Assembly: GCA_024102915.1 (NCBI GenBank) | Contig: JAGFJG010000145.1 | Location: forward strand, 1 to 35,330 | Length of the DNA: 35,330 nucleotides | Origin: Caldilineales bacterium | GTDB lineage: Bacteria; Chloroflexota; Anaerolineae; J102 | Direction of reading: 5' to 3' | Part shown: positions 27,097 to 34,019 of the stretch, piece by piece | Layout of the letters: the number at the start of each line of letters is the position of its first letter | Position numbering within the stretch: the stretch's first letter is position 1 | The notes under the pieces: generated by a model | The model's input: only the letters and a program-made list of their open reading frames with translations | Database searches by the model: none | Told to the model about the DNA's origin: nothing | Made by a program: the position numbers and the translations under genes

Positions 27097-27102
27097 ATTC
27101 TA
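27097..27102 (-). promoter_or_regulatory. Candidate extended -10 box of xpt
   Basis: Minus-strand TAGAAT preceded by TGC. No clear -35. Transcription would begin near 27090, leaving a leader of about 97 bases. Confidence 0.4.
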
Positions 27103-27208
27103 GCACAGGTGATTGAGTGAGAGGGAATATGACGAAAAGGTTTGTGATGGTATTTCGGCACGGGTTGGCGGCGATGATCGCCCACATCAATCGCATTTGT
27201 GCAAAACT

Positions 27209-27238
27209 TTGAAGCGCACCCAAGAGGGAGTGTATCAT
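27209..27238 (+). promoter_or_regulatory. Candidate promoter of the small membrane-protein genes
   Basis: TTGAAG (27209-27214), 18-base spacer, TATCAT (27233-27238). It predicts transcription from about 27245, some 52 bases before the start at 27297. Apart from this and the xpt leader signals, the 303-base divergent gap holds nothing I recognise. Confidence 0.4.
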
Positions 27239-27296
27239 CGGCCTATCATCAGTGCTTATCCGCTACGTTTCACAAATTACATCAAGAGGAATCGAA

Positions 27297-27701
27297 ATGC
27301 GATTGAATCGAATTGCTGCAATACTTTATGCTATCCTTTCCGCAGGCGTCATTCTCTTCCAACTGGCCCTGGCGGCCGGCGCGCCCTGGGGAGAGTATGC
27401 GATGGGCGGTGCGTATCCGGGCCAATTCCCGCCAGCATTGCGCGTCGGGGCAGTCGTGCAGGCGATCCTGCTCGCTGGCTTGGCCGTGGTAGTGTTGGGC
27501 CGGGCGGGGATCATTTTGCGCAGGTGGGGGCGAGTTTGGCGCTGGCTGGCGTGGTTCGTGGTTGTGTTTGCGACTCTGAGCCTGGTACTCAACCTGATTA
27601 CGCCCAGCGGCGGAGAGCGCCTGATTTGGGCGCCGGTAGCGCTATTGCTTTTGGTGAGTAGCGCCATCGTTGCTATCAAAGGCCCGGTCGCCAGTGCGTG
27701 A
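27297..27701 (+). CDS. Small four-helix membrane protein of unknown function
   Basis: A 134-residue protein with four predicted membrane helices: AAILYAILSAGVILFQLALA, VGAVVQAILLAGLAVVVLG, WLAWFVVVFATLSLVLNLI and WAPVALLLLVSSAIVAI. A conserved-looking loop EYAMGGAYPGQFPPALR joins the first two. No family is recognised beyond a general resemblance to small chloroflexal and actinobacterial membrane proteins. The start at 27297 was chosen over 27252 because AGAGGA lies 6 bases before it. It is followed 36 bases later by another small membrane protein on the same strand. Confidence 0.8.
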   Translation: MRLNRIAAILYAILSAGVILFQLALAAGAPWGEYAMGGAYPGQFPPALRVGAVVQAILLAGLAVVVLGRAGIILRRWGRVWRWLAWFVVVFATLSLVLNLITPSGGERLIWAPVALLLLVSSAIVAIKGPVASA

Positions 27702-27737
27702 ACCAGGCAGCGATCTTTACAATTCGGACTATAACAA

Positions 27738-28181
27738 ATGGAAGACCTCATCCCAGTCCTGCAAACCGCCATCGGCCCTGTCATCCTCATCTCGGGCATT
27801 GGGCTGCTGCTGCTGACAATGACCAACCGCCTGGGCAGGGCGATCGACCGGGCCAGGTTGATGGGGCCTCAACTCGATCAGGGTGATGATGCGGCGCAGG
27901 CCGAGTTACAGGCGCAACTTCATATCCTGTGGCGAAGGGCGCGCCTGATTCGAACCGCCATTGGATTTGCCGCTTCCAGCGCCCTGGCTGCGGCGCTGCT
28001 CGTCATCGTCATCTTCTTCACGGCCATTCTCGATCTGCCAGCCGCCTGGCTGATCGCCGGTCTGTTCACCGCCTGCATGCTGTTCCTCATCGCATCCCTG
28101 GTCTTATTCATTCACGACATCAACCAGTCGCTGGCGGCGCTCAAGCTCGAACTGCACTTGCACGGGCTGAATGACATCTGA
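27738..28181 (+). CDS. DUF2721-family membrane protein
   Basis: A 147-residue protein with three membrane helices (IGPVILISGIGLLLLTM, TAIGFAASSALAAALLVIVIFF, LIAGLFTACMLFLIASLVLFI). The DUF2721 signature TNRLGRAIDRAR lies after the first helix and the segment HILWRRARLIRTAI before the second. A C-terminal amphipathic stretch (INQSLAALKLEL) follows. The function of this family is unknown. It lies 36 bases after the preceding membrane-protein gene and converges on melA; the 32-base gap between the two stops is filled by a CTGATTACTG-type repeat. Confidence 0.87.
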   Translation: MEDLIPVLQTAIGPVILISGIGLLLLTMTNRLGRAIDRARLMGPQLDQGDDAAQAELQAQLHILWRRARLIRTAIGFAASSALAAALLVIVIFFTAILDLPAAWLIAGLFTACMLFLIASLVLFIHDINQSLAALKLELHLHGLNDI

Positions 28182-28184
28182 GCG

Positions 28185-28220
28185 GTAACTGACGACTGAT
28201 TACCGACTACTGATTACTGA
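28185..28220. repeat. CTGATTACTG-type micro-repeat between convergent genes
   Basis: Words GTAACTGACGACTGATTACCG and CTGATTACTG (28210-28219) fill the gap between the DUF2721 and melA stops. The melA TAA stop (28216-28214) lies inside the repeat word CAGTAATCAG on the minus strand. Confidence 0.7.
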
Positions 28221-29527
28221 AATTCTGGCAGCCAGTCGCCATGCGCCTCGATCAGGTCATCGACGAGATGCCATATCTGGTCCAGATCGAGTTCGGCGGC
28301 TGTGTGCGGGTCGAGCATGGCTGCGTGATAGATGTGCTCGCGCTTGCCCATGAGCGCCGCCTCGACCGTAAGTTCCTGCACGTTGATATTGGTGCGCATG
28401 AGCGCGGCCAGGTGTGGGGGCAGACTACCGATCTTCGTCGGTTGGATGCCGTTTTTGTCCACGAGGCAGGGGACTTCTACGCAGCAGCCCTGCGGCAGAT
28501 TGTCGATCAGGCCATGATTCGCTACATTGCCGTAGACCACGCGCGGCTCGCCCGTTTCCATGCTGTGGATGATGCCTGAGCCGTATTCATGACTGCGCTC
28601 GACCGTGATCGGCGCCTCGCCCTTTTCATAGAGCGACTTCTGGTATTCCCACAGGTTGATCTGCAACTCGCAGCGCTCGATGTACTCATCCAAGGGGATT
28701 TCATAACGCTCGATCAGGTCGGGCCGGTCTCGTTTGATGAACCAGGGCACGTACTCGCTGAAATGCTCGCTGGATTCGGTCACGAAATAGCCGGTGCGGC
28801 GCAGCATCTCGTAGCGCACATGGTCGGGCAGGCCTTTGTAGCGAGCGCCGTAGCTCCCCGCTTCCCCCACCTCTTTCAAGGCCGGGTACAAATCTCTGCC
28901 GTTGTGCTCGAAGCGCAGATAGAAAGCCATGTGATTGATGCCCGCGCACAGGTAGTTGATCTCGTCCGCCGGGATGCCGAGATCAGCCGCCAAATCTTTG
29001 GCCGTGCCCTGCACGCTGTGACACAATCCCACCGTGCGGATGTCGCTCGCCCGGCTCATCGCCCAACAGAGCATCGCCATGGGATTGACGTAGTTCAGCA
29101 GCAGGGCATCGGGGCACAGCGCTTCCATGTCGGCTACCACATCCAGCAGCACGGGTATGGTGCGCAGCCCGCGCATGATGCCGCCGATGCCCAATGTGTC
29201 GGCGATGGTCTGGCGCAGGCCGTACTTTCTTGGGATATCGAAATCGATCACCGTGCTGGGCCGATAGCCGCCGACCTGGAACATGGTGATCACGTAATCC
29301 GCCCCATCGAGGGCGGTCCGGCGGTCGGTGCTGGCGAGGACGGTCGGATGCGCACCGAGCGCTTGGGCGATGCGATGCGCCACGATCTCGGTCGTGCGCA
29401 GGCGTTCGAGATCGATGTCGTACAGGCCGATGACGGAGTCGGCCAGTTCGGGATAGCTGAGAATGTCGCCGAGCAGATTTTTGGCGAAGACGGTGGAGCC
29501 AGCGCCGATGAAGGTGATTTTGGGCAT
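28214..29527 (-). CDS. melA: Alpha-galactosidase, glycoside hydrolase family 4
   Basis: A 437-residue NAD- and divalent-metal-dependent glycosidase that cleaves alpha-galactosides by an oxidation-elimination mechanism. The Rossmann motif FIGAGST is at 6-12, with NYVNPMAM (about 145-152). The metal ligands Cys169 in GLCHSVQGT and His199 in AGINHMAFY are both present. The C-terminal part (NLPQGCCVEVPCLVDKNGIQPTKIGSLPPHLAALM, then YHAAMLDPHTAAELDLDQI) follows the E. coli MelA sequence very closely as I recall it, so substrate preference is better supported than usual for GH4. The frame is open to 29644, but the family start MPKITFIG sets 29527. No transporter or regulator gene lies next to it. 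Confidence 0.92.
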   Translation of the reverse strand: MPKITFIGAGSTVFAKNLLGDILSYPELADSVIGLYDIDLERLRTTEIVAHRIAQALGAHPTVLASTDRRTALDGADYVITMFQVGGYRPSTVIDFDIPRKYGLRQTIADTLGIGGIMRGLRTIPVLLDVVADMEALCPDALLLNYVNPMAMLCWAMSRASDIRTVGLCHSVQGTAKDLAADLGIPADEINYLCAGINHMAFYLRFEHNGRDLYPALKEVGEAGSYGARYKGLPDHVRYEMLRRTGYFVTESSEHFSEYVPWFIKRDRPDLIERYEIPLDEYIERCELQINLWEYQKSLYEKGEAPITVERSHEYGSGIIHSMETGEPRVVYGNVANHGLIDNLPQGCCVEVPCLVDKNGIQPTKIGSLPPHLAALMRTNINVQELTVEAALMGKREHIYHAAMLDPHTAAELDLDQIWHLVDDLIEAHGDWLPEFQ

Positions 29528-29533
29528 GGGGAA

Positions 29534-29562
29534 GTGTGATAAGTATTGAGTGCTGAGTGTTC
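29534..29562. repeat. Possible micro-repeat upstream of melA
   Basis: GTATTGAGTGCTGAGTGTT-like words (plus strand), beginning 7 bases before the melA start codon. Too short to prove by itself; listed because of the similar blocks at other junctions. Confidence 0.3.
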
Positions 29563-29672
29563 TATGCGACAAGCATATCTTGTTGTTGTTAAGGGAGCGA
29601 ATCTCGCAAGCCCCAAATCTCTGCTCGACGTTCGTCTGCGTCATCCGCGTCCTATTGACCCACGCGAACTAT

Positions 29673-29701
29673 CCCTGCCGAGATGGGCGAACTCGACAGG
29701 G
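29673..29701 (-). terminator. Hairpin after the cNMP-domain gene, possible terminator
   Basis: Minus-strand CCCTGTCGAG pairs with CTCGGCAGGG (10 bp with one G-U) around a 9-base loop, 28 bases past the stop at 29729. No T-tract follows. Confidence 0.4.
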
Positions 29702-29728
29702 CATGAACAAGCTCGTCGATTTTTTCAG

Positions 29729-30259
29729 CTAGGCGACTGGTTCGGGGACCGGCCTTTCGTTATCGACATGCAAAACCAGTGATTCGATGCGCACATCGTG
29801 CAGCCGCTGGCTGATCACGTGCGCCACTTTCTGCATCATGAAATAGCCAAGCTGGAAGTCTTCAGCAAAAGTCGCCAACAGTTTCTCGCTGTCGAAGGCC
29901 ACCAGCCGGCAACGCGTCAACGTCTTGGCGCCAGCCGAGGCTTTGTGCGGCGGAACCAGACTGGACCAGGCGAAAACCTCGCCCGGCCCGATGGCGCTGA
30001 TCAGAGCCTCGTCGGTGGACATTTTGCCTGAGAATTGCTCGGAAACCGGGTGCTTCACATCCGCCGCCGGGAATTCCATGATCACGCCAACCGCGCCTTC
30101 TTGCAGCAAATAGATGGCGTCGAGCTGATCGCCTTCGTGAAACATGTACGCGCCTTCGTCGATGGTCACCTCCTTGCCAGCATTCGCGAGTCTGGCCAGA
30201 TGCTCGAAGCTGAGGCCGGCGAAAAAGGGGTATCGTCGCAGGATTTCGGGTGAGATCAT
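29729..30259 (-). CDS. Cyclic-nucleotide-binding-domain protein (Crp-like sensor without HTH)
   Basis: A 176-residue protein made almost entirely of one cNMP-binding beta-barrel: FFAGLSFEHLARLANAGKEV, GAYMFHEGDQLDAIYLLQEGAVGVIM, then IGPGEVFAWSSLVPPHKASAGAKTLTRCRLVAFD. A helix and a short tail follow, with no DNA-binding domain. The usual phosphate-binding cassette (GE-x-ALL-x-x-x-PRxAT) is only partly kept (GEVFAWSSLVPPHKASAGA), so it may bind another ligand or none. It is the gene after the hydrogenase protease (36-base gap) and has a strong Shine-Dalgarno AAGGAGG, so it is probably part of the hydrogenase operon, perhaps as an allosteric sensor. Confidence 0.85.
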   Translation of the reverse strand: MISPEILRRYPFFAGLSFEHLARLANAGKEVTIDEGAYMFHEGDQLDAIYLLQEGAVGVIMEFPAADVKHPVSEQFSGKMSTDEALISAIGPGEVFAWSSLVPPHKASAGAKTLTRCRLVAFDSEKLLATFAEDFQLGYFMMQKVAHVISQRLHDVRIESLVLHVDNERPVPEPVA

Positions 30260-30272
30260 AGTCGCCTCCTTG

Positions 30273-30301
30273 GGTCGGAGATCGGGAGTCTGAGATCAGA
30301 G
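30273..30301. repeat. GATCTC/GGAGATC-type micro-repeat at the protease/cNMP junction
   Basis: GGAGATCGGGAG and CTGAGATCAGAG words fill the 36-base gap. The protease stop codon (30298-30296) lies within the block. Confidence 0.45.
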
Positions 30302-30775
30302 TTCGGCCAGGATCGCTTCGACCACGCGCGGGATTGCCGACGCCACCGCGGGCGTGGGCGTGTCGCCAAAGTCGATGACGTTTTCAGCCCGCACGGCGTA
30401 GATCGTCACGTCCTCTGGCAGGGGTAAATCCATTCTGCGCCCCATCGCCAGCGCCGTTGCCAGGCTGGTGTCGTGGGCCGAGGCTGTGTGCTGCGTGGGC
30501 GTCATCGCCTCCAGGTCGGGCAAGGATAGACGGCGGAAAGAGCCGGGCGGGTCGCCGCCCTGGGTGCACGCGTCGATCAGGATCACGCGCTCATAGCCGA
30601 CCATCATCTCCATCAATCTCAGCCCGCCCACGCTGGCCTCGGTGATGTCGATGTCCGAAGTGACTGTCACCTCGCAGGTGACAGTCACTTGCTCTTGTAG
30701 GGCATACGCCACCCGCACCCCCACGCCGTCGTCGGTGAGGATGGGATTGCCGAGGCCGATAATGAGGGTTTTCAT
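30296..30775 (-). CDS. [NiFe]-hydrogenase maturation protease (HyaD/HybD family) with an in-frame palindromic insert
   Basis: A 159-residue endopeptidase that removes the C-terminal tail of the hydrogenase large subunit after nickel insertion. The nickel-sensing residues fit Asp16 in GNPILTDDGVG, Asp68 in ILIDA and His101 in SAHDTS. It lies 25 bases after the large-subunit gene, its expected substrate. Residues 29-40 (QVTVTCEVTVTS) are coded by a perfect 33-bp palindrome (30658-30690). Compared with E. coli HybD as I recall it, the loop here is about six residues longer, so the element looks like an in-frame insertion or loop replacement that left the protein intact. The family start MKTLIIGLGNP sets 30775 rather than 30796. 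Confidence 0.93.
   Translation of the reverse strand: MKTLIIGLGNPILTDDGVGVRVAYALQEQVTVTCEVTVTSDIDITEASVGGLRLMEMMVGYERVILIDACTQGGDPPGSFRRLSLPDLEAMTPTQHTASAHDTSLATALAMGRRMDLPLPEDVTIYAVRAENVIDFGDTPTPAVASAIPRVVEAILAEL
30658..30690. repeat. 33-bp perfect palindromic element (copy 2), inside the hydrogenase protease gene
   Basis: Left arm AAGTGACTGTCACCT (30658-30672), loop CGC, right arm its exact complement (30676-30690). Each arm also holds a smaller palindrome (GTGAC-T-GTCAC), so GTGAC appears four times in alternating sense. The length of 33 bases equals eleven codons and keeps the frame. Confidence 0.9.
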
Positions 30776-30783
30776 GAATGAAC

Positions 30784-30798
30784 AAGTGCGACGCACCT
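30784..30798. repeat. Single arm of the palindromic element between mvhA and the protease gene
   Basis: AAGTGCGACGCACCT has the same length and ends as the arms of the two full copies (AAGTG...CACCT) and the internal palindrome GTGCG-A-CGCAC. The second arm is missing. It occupies most of the 25-base gap between the two genes. Confidence 0.7.
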
Positions 30799-30800
30799 CA

Positions 30801-32297
30801 TCAGACGAACTGGCTCAACCGCTCGACCTCTTGACCGCTTGCATCGCGCACCACCACCTCCAGCGGCATCTGACCGGGCAGGGAGTGGGTGGCGCAGGAC
30901 ATGCAGGGGTCGTAGTTGCGGAAGGCCATTTCGATGCGGTTGAGCAGGCCGTCAGTGACGACCGTGCCGTTGTGGATCAGCGCTTTCGCCGCCTTGTTTA
31001 CGGACATGGCGATGGGCGCGTAATTGTTGGTCGTGCCCACGATCAGATTGACCCTGGTCAACATGCCGCGTTCGTCGGTCTGATAGTGATGGGTGAGTGT
31101 GCCGCGCGGGGCTTCCACGCAGCCGATGCCCTCGTCTGGCGTGCTGTACACTTCCACGCGCACATTCGGGTCGGTGATCTCCGGGTCTTGCACCAGTTCC
31201 AGCATGCGCTCGGCCGCGTATAGCAATTCCACCAGCCGCGCCCAATGCGTAGCCAGCCGATGATGAACGGGCTGATATCGTCCGTTTTTCTTAGAGCCTA
31301 AGGTCTCGAAGTAGCGTTCGAAAGCTGCCTGCGCCTGGGGCGTGGCCATGCCGTCGGCTGCATTCAGCCGTGAGAGCGGGGTGGCGCAATACACGCCGCT
31401 ATCCTTGCCGTCGACGAAGCCCTTCCAACCTACTTCTTTCAGGTAGGGGAACTTGAGATAGGTCCACGGCTCCACGCGCTCGGCCACATGCTGGGCGTAA
31501 TCTTTGGCCTCGTACTTGATGAATTCCTTGCCATCCGGATCGACCACCCGCACCTTGCCGTCGTAGAAATTGACGTGGTTGTTGGCGTCCACCATGCCCA
31601 TATAATAGGTACGATGCGTGAACGCGTCCGAGAGCACCAGATCGACATAAGCCTGGTTGGCCAGCACGATGTCGTCAAAGACTTTGAGGCTGAAGAGAGC
31701 GAAGTCAACGTTTTTCCTGGCGATGACCTCGACCTCCTCCCGTTCCTCCGGCTTCAGCGCTCGGCTCCACCCGCCCGGCATCCCTGCCACCGGATGCACG
31801 CCGCGCCCGCCCAGCATCTTGATTACGGCGTGGTTGCGCATGCGGCAGTCGATCACCTGCTTGCCGATCTCGACGCCGACCTTGTGGATCACGCCCAGGA
31901 TATTGCGCTCGGCCTTGGGCGCATCCGGCCCCACCACGAAGTCCGGCCCGCCCAGGGCATAGAAATGCGTGGTGTGGTCGGTGACATAGAAGGTCATGTA
32001 AAACATCTCGCGCAGTTTTTTCACCGCAGACGAGGGTTCGACATGATAGAGCATGTCCAGGGCTTTGGTGGCGGCCATGTGGTGCGCTTCCGGGCAGACG
32101 CCGCAGATGCGGTTGGTGATGCGCGGCATCTCTTCCGCCGGGCGATCTACGCAAAACTGCTCGAAGCCGCGCAGTTCCGGGATCTGGAAATAGGTATTGG
32201 CCACGTCGCCGTGATCGTCGAGGAAAATCTCGATCTTGCCGTGCCCTTCCAGCCGGGTGATGGGATCGATGGTGATGCGTTTGCTCTGTGTTGTCAT
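30801..32297 (-). CDS. mvhA: [NiFe]-hydrogenase large (catalytic) subunit, group 3 MvhA-like
   Basis: A 498-residue catalytic subunit of a cytosolic group 3 hydrogenase. The four nickel-binding cysteines are in RICGVC (Cys65, Cys68) followed by PEAHH, and DPCMSCATH (Cys465, Cys468). The chain continues 27 residues past His471, the standard cleavage site for the maturation protease encoded next door. FDDHGDVANTYFQIPELRGFEQF and the lack of a signal peptide fit MvhA/HoxH-type rather than uptake hydrogenases. It oxidises H2 (or makes it) and passes electrons through MvhG and MvhD to HdrA. The start overlaps the mvhG stop as ATGA, typical of a coupled operon. Confidence 0.95.
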   Translation of the reverse strand: MTTQSKRITIDPITRLEGHGKIEIFLDDHGDVANTYFQIPELRGFEQFCVDRPAEEMPRITNRICGVCPEAHHMAATKALDMLYHVEPSSAVKKLREMFYMTFYVTDHTTHFYALGGPDFVVGPDAPKAERNILGVIHKVGVEIGKQVIDCRMRNHAVIKMLGGRGVHPVAGMPGGWSRALKPEEREEVEVIARKNVDFALFSLKVFDDIVLANQAYVDLVLSDAFTHRTYYMGMVDANNHVNFYDGKVRVVDPDGKEFIKYEAKDYAQHVAERVEPWTYLKFPYLKEVGWKGFVDGKDSGVYCATPLSRLNAADGMATPQAQAAFERYFETLGSKKNGRYQPVHHRLATHWARLVELLYAAERMLELVQDPEITDPNVRVEVYSTPDEGIGCVEAPRGTLTHHYQTDERGMLTRVNLIVGTTNNYAPIAMSVNKAAKALIHNGTVVTDGLLNRIEMAFRNYDPCMSCATHSLPGQMPLEVVVRDASGQEVERLSQFV

Positions 32298-33406
32298 GCG
32301 ACCGCCTCCTTTGCGCGCGACCGGTGCGACGCACTTTGATGCCCGTTTTTGGAACCGTTGTGTTGCGCTTTGACAGGTTCTATCTGCTTTTCAAGTGCGT
32401 CGCTCCTGACTCGGCCCAGCAAGGAATGCGCCATGCTGAAGCGATAGAATGTGCCCGCCGGGTCGGCGATGGTGTCCACAGCCTCCTGCACCCTGCGGTC
32501 CAACGCGTGCTCATCGACGCCGGGGCTGCCGTTCACATCCAGCACCGAAGCGATGGCGGCCAACATGCGCGCTCCCTGATCCTCGACGCCGGGCAAGGGG
32601 CCGTAACAGCCGCGGCAACCCATACCCACCTGCGGACAGAGTGCGCCGCAGCCGTTGCGCGTGGCTGGGCCCATGCAGACCAAACCCTGTTCCAGCAGGC
32701 ACATGCCCGGCTGTGGCTTGATCTCGTACGGGCGATAGAAGCGGGCGATGGTTTTCTCGCTTTTTTCCAGCGGGCATTCCTCGCACACGGCCACATCGCC
32801 AGCCCCGACGATGCTGCCCTTGGGCGGCAGAGCCGCGCCTTGCGTGAGCGCCGCCACCACCACTTGCAGCACCGCCCAAATCTGGTGGGGTTCGGGCGGG
32901 CAGCCGGGGATGGTGTAATCAACGTCCACCACCTGATCGAGCGATTTGACCGTGTGATAGAAGACGGGGATTTCGAGTTCGCCCTCCGGCACGCGGAAAT
33001 GTGGTTGGGGCAGGATGCCGTTCGGGTTGGCCAGCGAGGGGCTGTCCAGGAATACGGTGTTGAGCGTCGCCTGTTTGGAGGTCAGGTTCGAGAGGGCGGG
33101 GATGCAGCCCTCGTACGCGCAAGAGCCGAACGCCACCAGCACTTTCGATTTCCGGCGCAGCAGATGGGCCATCTCCTCGTTTTCGCTGTTGCGGATGGCG
33201 CCATTGAACAGGCAAAGATCGATGTAGCCGTCGGGATAACCCTTCACATCCGCGACCTTGAAGTCGGCGATGCAGGGAAAGAAGGCCAGATCGAAGATCT
33301 CGTCCACAGCCAGGATGTTTTCACCGATGCCGAGCACCGATATCTCGCAGCCGCCGCAAGACGAGGCCCAGTACATAGCCAGTTTGGGTTTTTCGGTTGC
33401 ACTCAT
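32294..33406 (-). CDS. mvhG: [NiFe]-hydrogenase small subunit, group 3 MvhG-like, with unusual C-terminal tail
   Basis: A 370-residue electron-transfer subunit. The proximal cluster is bound by CGGCE (Cys17, Cys20), FGSCAYEGC (Cys96) and GCPPEP (Cys169). Further clusters use CEECP (Cys208, Cys211) and the cysteines of CLLEQGLVC, NGCGALC and GCRGC (236-267). No Tat signal is present, so it is cytosolic. Residues from about 332 to 370 (GRVRSDALEKQ to AKEAVA) are a low-complexity, basic tail beyond the usual family length. That tail is coded by DNA containing two facing arms of the palindromic element (32323-32336 and 32393-32407). Both gene ends overlap their neighbours by ATGA. Confidence 0.94.
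   Translation of the reverse strand: MSATEKPKLAMYWASSCGGCEISVLGIGENILAVDEIFDLAFFPCIADFKVADVKGYPDGYIDLCLFNGAIRNSENEEMAHLLRRKSKVLVAFGSCAYEGCIPALSNLTSKQATLNTVFLDSPSLANPNGILPQPHFRVPEGELEIPVFYHTVKSLDQVVDVDYTIPGCPPEPHQIWAVLQVVVAALTQGAALPPKGSIVGAGDVAVCEECPLEKSEKTIARFYRPYEIKPQPGMCLLEQGLVCMGPATRNGCGALCPQVGMGCRGCYGPLPGVEDQGARMLAAIASVLDVNGSPGVDEHALDRRVQEAVDTIADPAGTFYRFSMAHSLLGRVRSDALEKQIEPVKAQHNGSKNGHQSASHRSRAKEAVA
32323..32407. repeat. Two facing arms of the palindromic element in the 3' end of mvhG
   Basis: GGTGCGACGCACTT (32323-32336) and AAGTGCGTCGCTCCT (32393-32407) share an 11-base complementary core (GCGACGCACTT/AAGTGCGTCGC). The 56 bases between them code most of the extra C-terminal tail of MvhG. 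Confidence 0.65.
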
Positions 33407-33891
33407 GCGGCTGCCTCCAATTTCGGTTCGGAGACGGGGATGGCGGCGATGGCGACCTGCGGTTCAGCTTTTATGCCCTGCCAGTTTAGCGGCCCCAGCG
33501 CCCGCACTTCCTCGACCATGTTGCTCACCTCATTGGCGAAGCGCACGCCCTCGGCCGCGCTGGCCCACACCAGTTTCAGTCGCTGCGGCTCGATGCCGAA
33601 TTGTTGCAGCATGTTGCGCAGCAGCGTCACCCGGCGCAGGGCTTTGTAGTTCTGTTCGAGATAGTGGCATTCGCCCGGATGGCAGCCCGTGATCAGCACC
33701 CCGTCGGCTCCCCCGGCAAACGCCTTCAGCACGAAGGTTGGGTCCAGCCGCCCGGAACACATCAGGCGGATGAGGCGGACATTGGGCGGATATTTCACCC
33801 GCCCGGTTCCCGCCAGATCCGCCGCCCGGTAGCTGCACCAGTTGCACGTGAAGCCTATGATGAGTGGTTCAAAGCCATTGGTGTTTGTCAT
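33403..33891 (-). CDS. mvhD: MvhD/FlpD-type [2Fe-2S] electron-transfer subunit
   Basis: A 162-residue protein of the MvhD family, which carries electrons from the hydrogenase small subunit to HdrA. The conserved cysteines are in FTCNWCSY (Cys16, Cys19), MCSGR (Cys45) and GCHPGECHY (Cys70, Cys75). The helical core (LRRVTLLRNMLQQFGIE) and WASAAEGVRFANEV complete the family pattern. The tail from about residue 138 is variable. A good Shine-Dalgarno AAGGAGT lies upstream. Its stop overlaps the mvhG start (ATGA), while a 125-base gap with an inverted micro-repeat separates it from hdrA upstream. Confidence 0.95.
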   Translation of the reverse strand: MTNTNGFEPLIIGFTCNWCSYRAADLAGTGRVKYPPNVRLIRLMCSGRLDPTFVLKAFAGGADGVLITGCHPGECHYLEQNYKALRRVTLLRNMLQQFGIEPQRLKLVWASAAEGVRFANEVSNMVEEVRALGPLNWQGIKAEPQVAIAAIPVSEPKLEAAA

Positions 33892-33908
33892 AGTTTGCGA
33901 CTCCTTGG

Positions 33909-34019
33909 GAGCAGTGAGCAGTAATCAGTAGTGGAGTAATCAGTATTTAGTCCGTCTATGGGGCAAGTGGTTTGAAGCTGACCACTGATTACTGTCCACT
34001 GAATACTGACCACCGATCA
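33909..34019. repeat. Inverted pair of CTGATTACTG-type micro-repeat blocks between hdrA and mvhD
   Basis: The left block (33909-33949) contains CAGTAATCAG (33919-33928); the right block (33979-34019) contains CTGATTACTG (33985-33994) and related words in the opposite sense. The core between them shares GACGGAC (complement strand) with the copy in the valS leader. The hdrA stop (34019-34017) is the last part of the block. Confidence 0.7.

Noticed and set aside
26994..27296. A purine riboswitch upstream of xpt
   Set aside because: The conserved junction and paired loops of the purine aptamer were not found; only two simple hairpins are present.
28589..29539. A 316-codon open frame on the plus strand
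   Set aside because: It is fully antisense to melA, which has complete GH4 motifs; the translation has no recognisable domain.
32288..33649. A 453-codon open frame on the plus strand
   Set aside because: It lies antisense to mvhG and parts of its neighbours, which carry all expected cluster-binding motifs. The frame is a mirror effect of GC-rich codons and shows no family motif.
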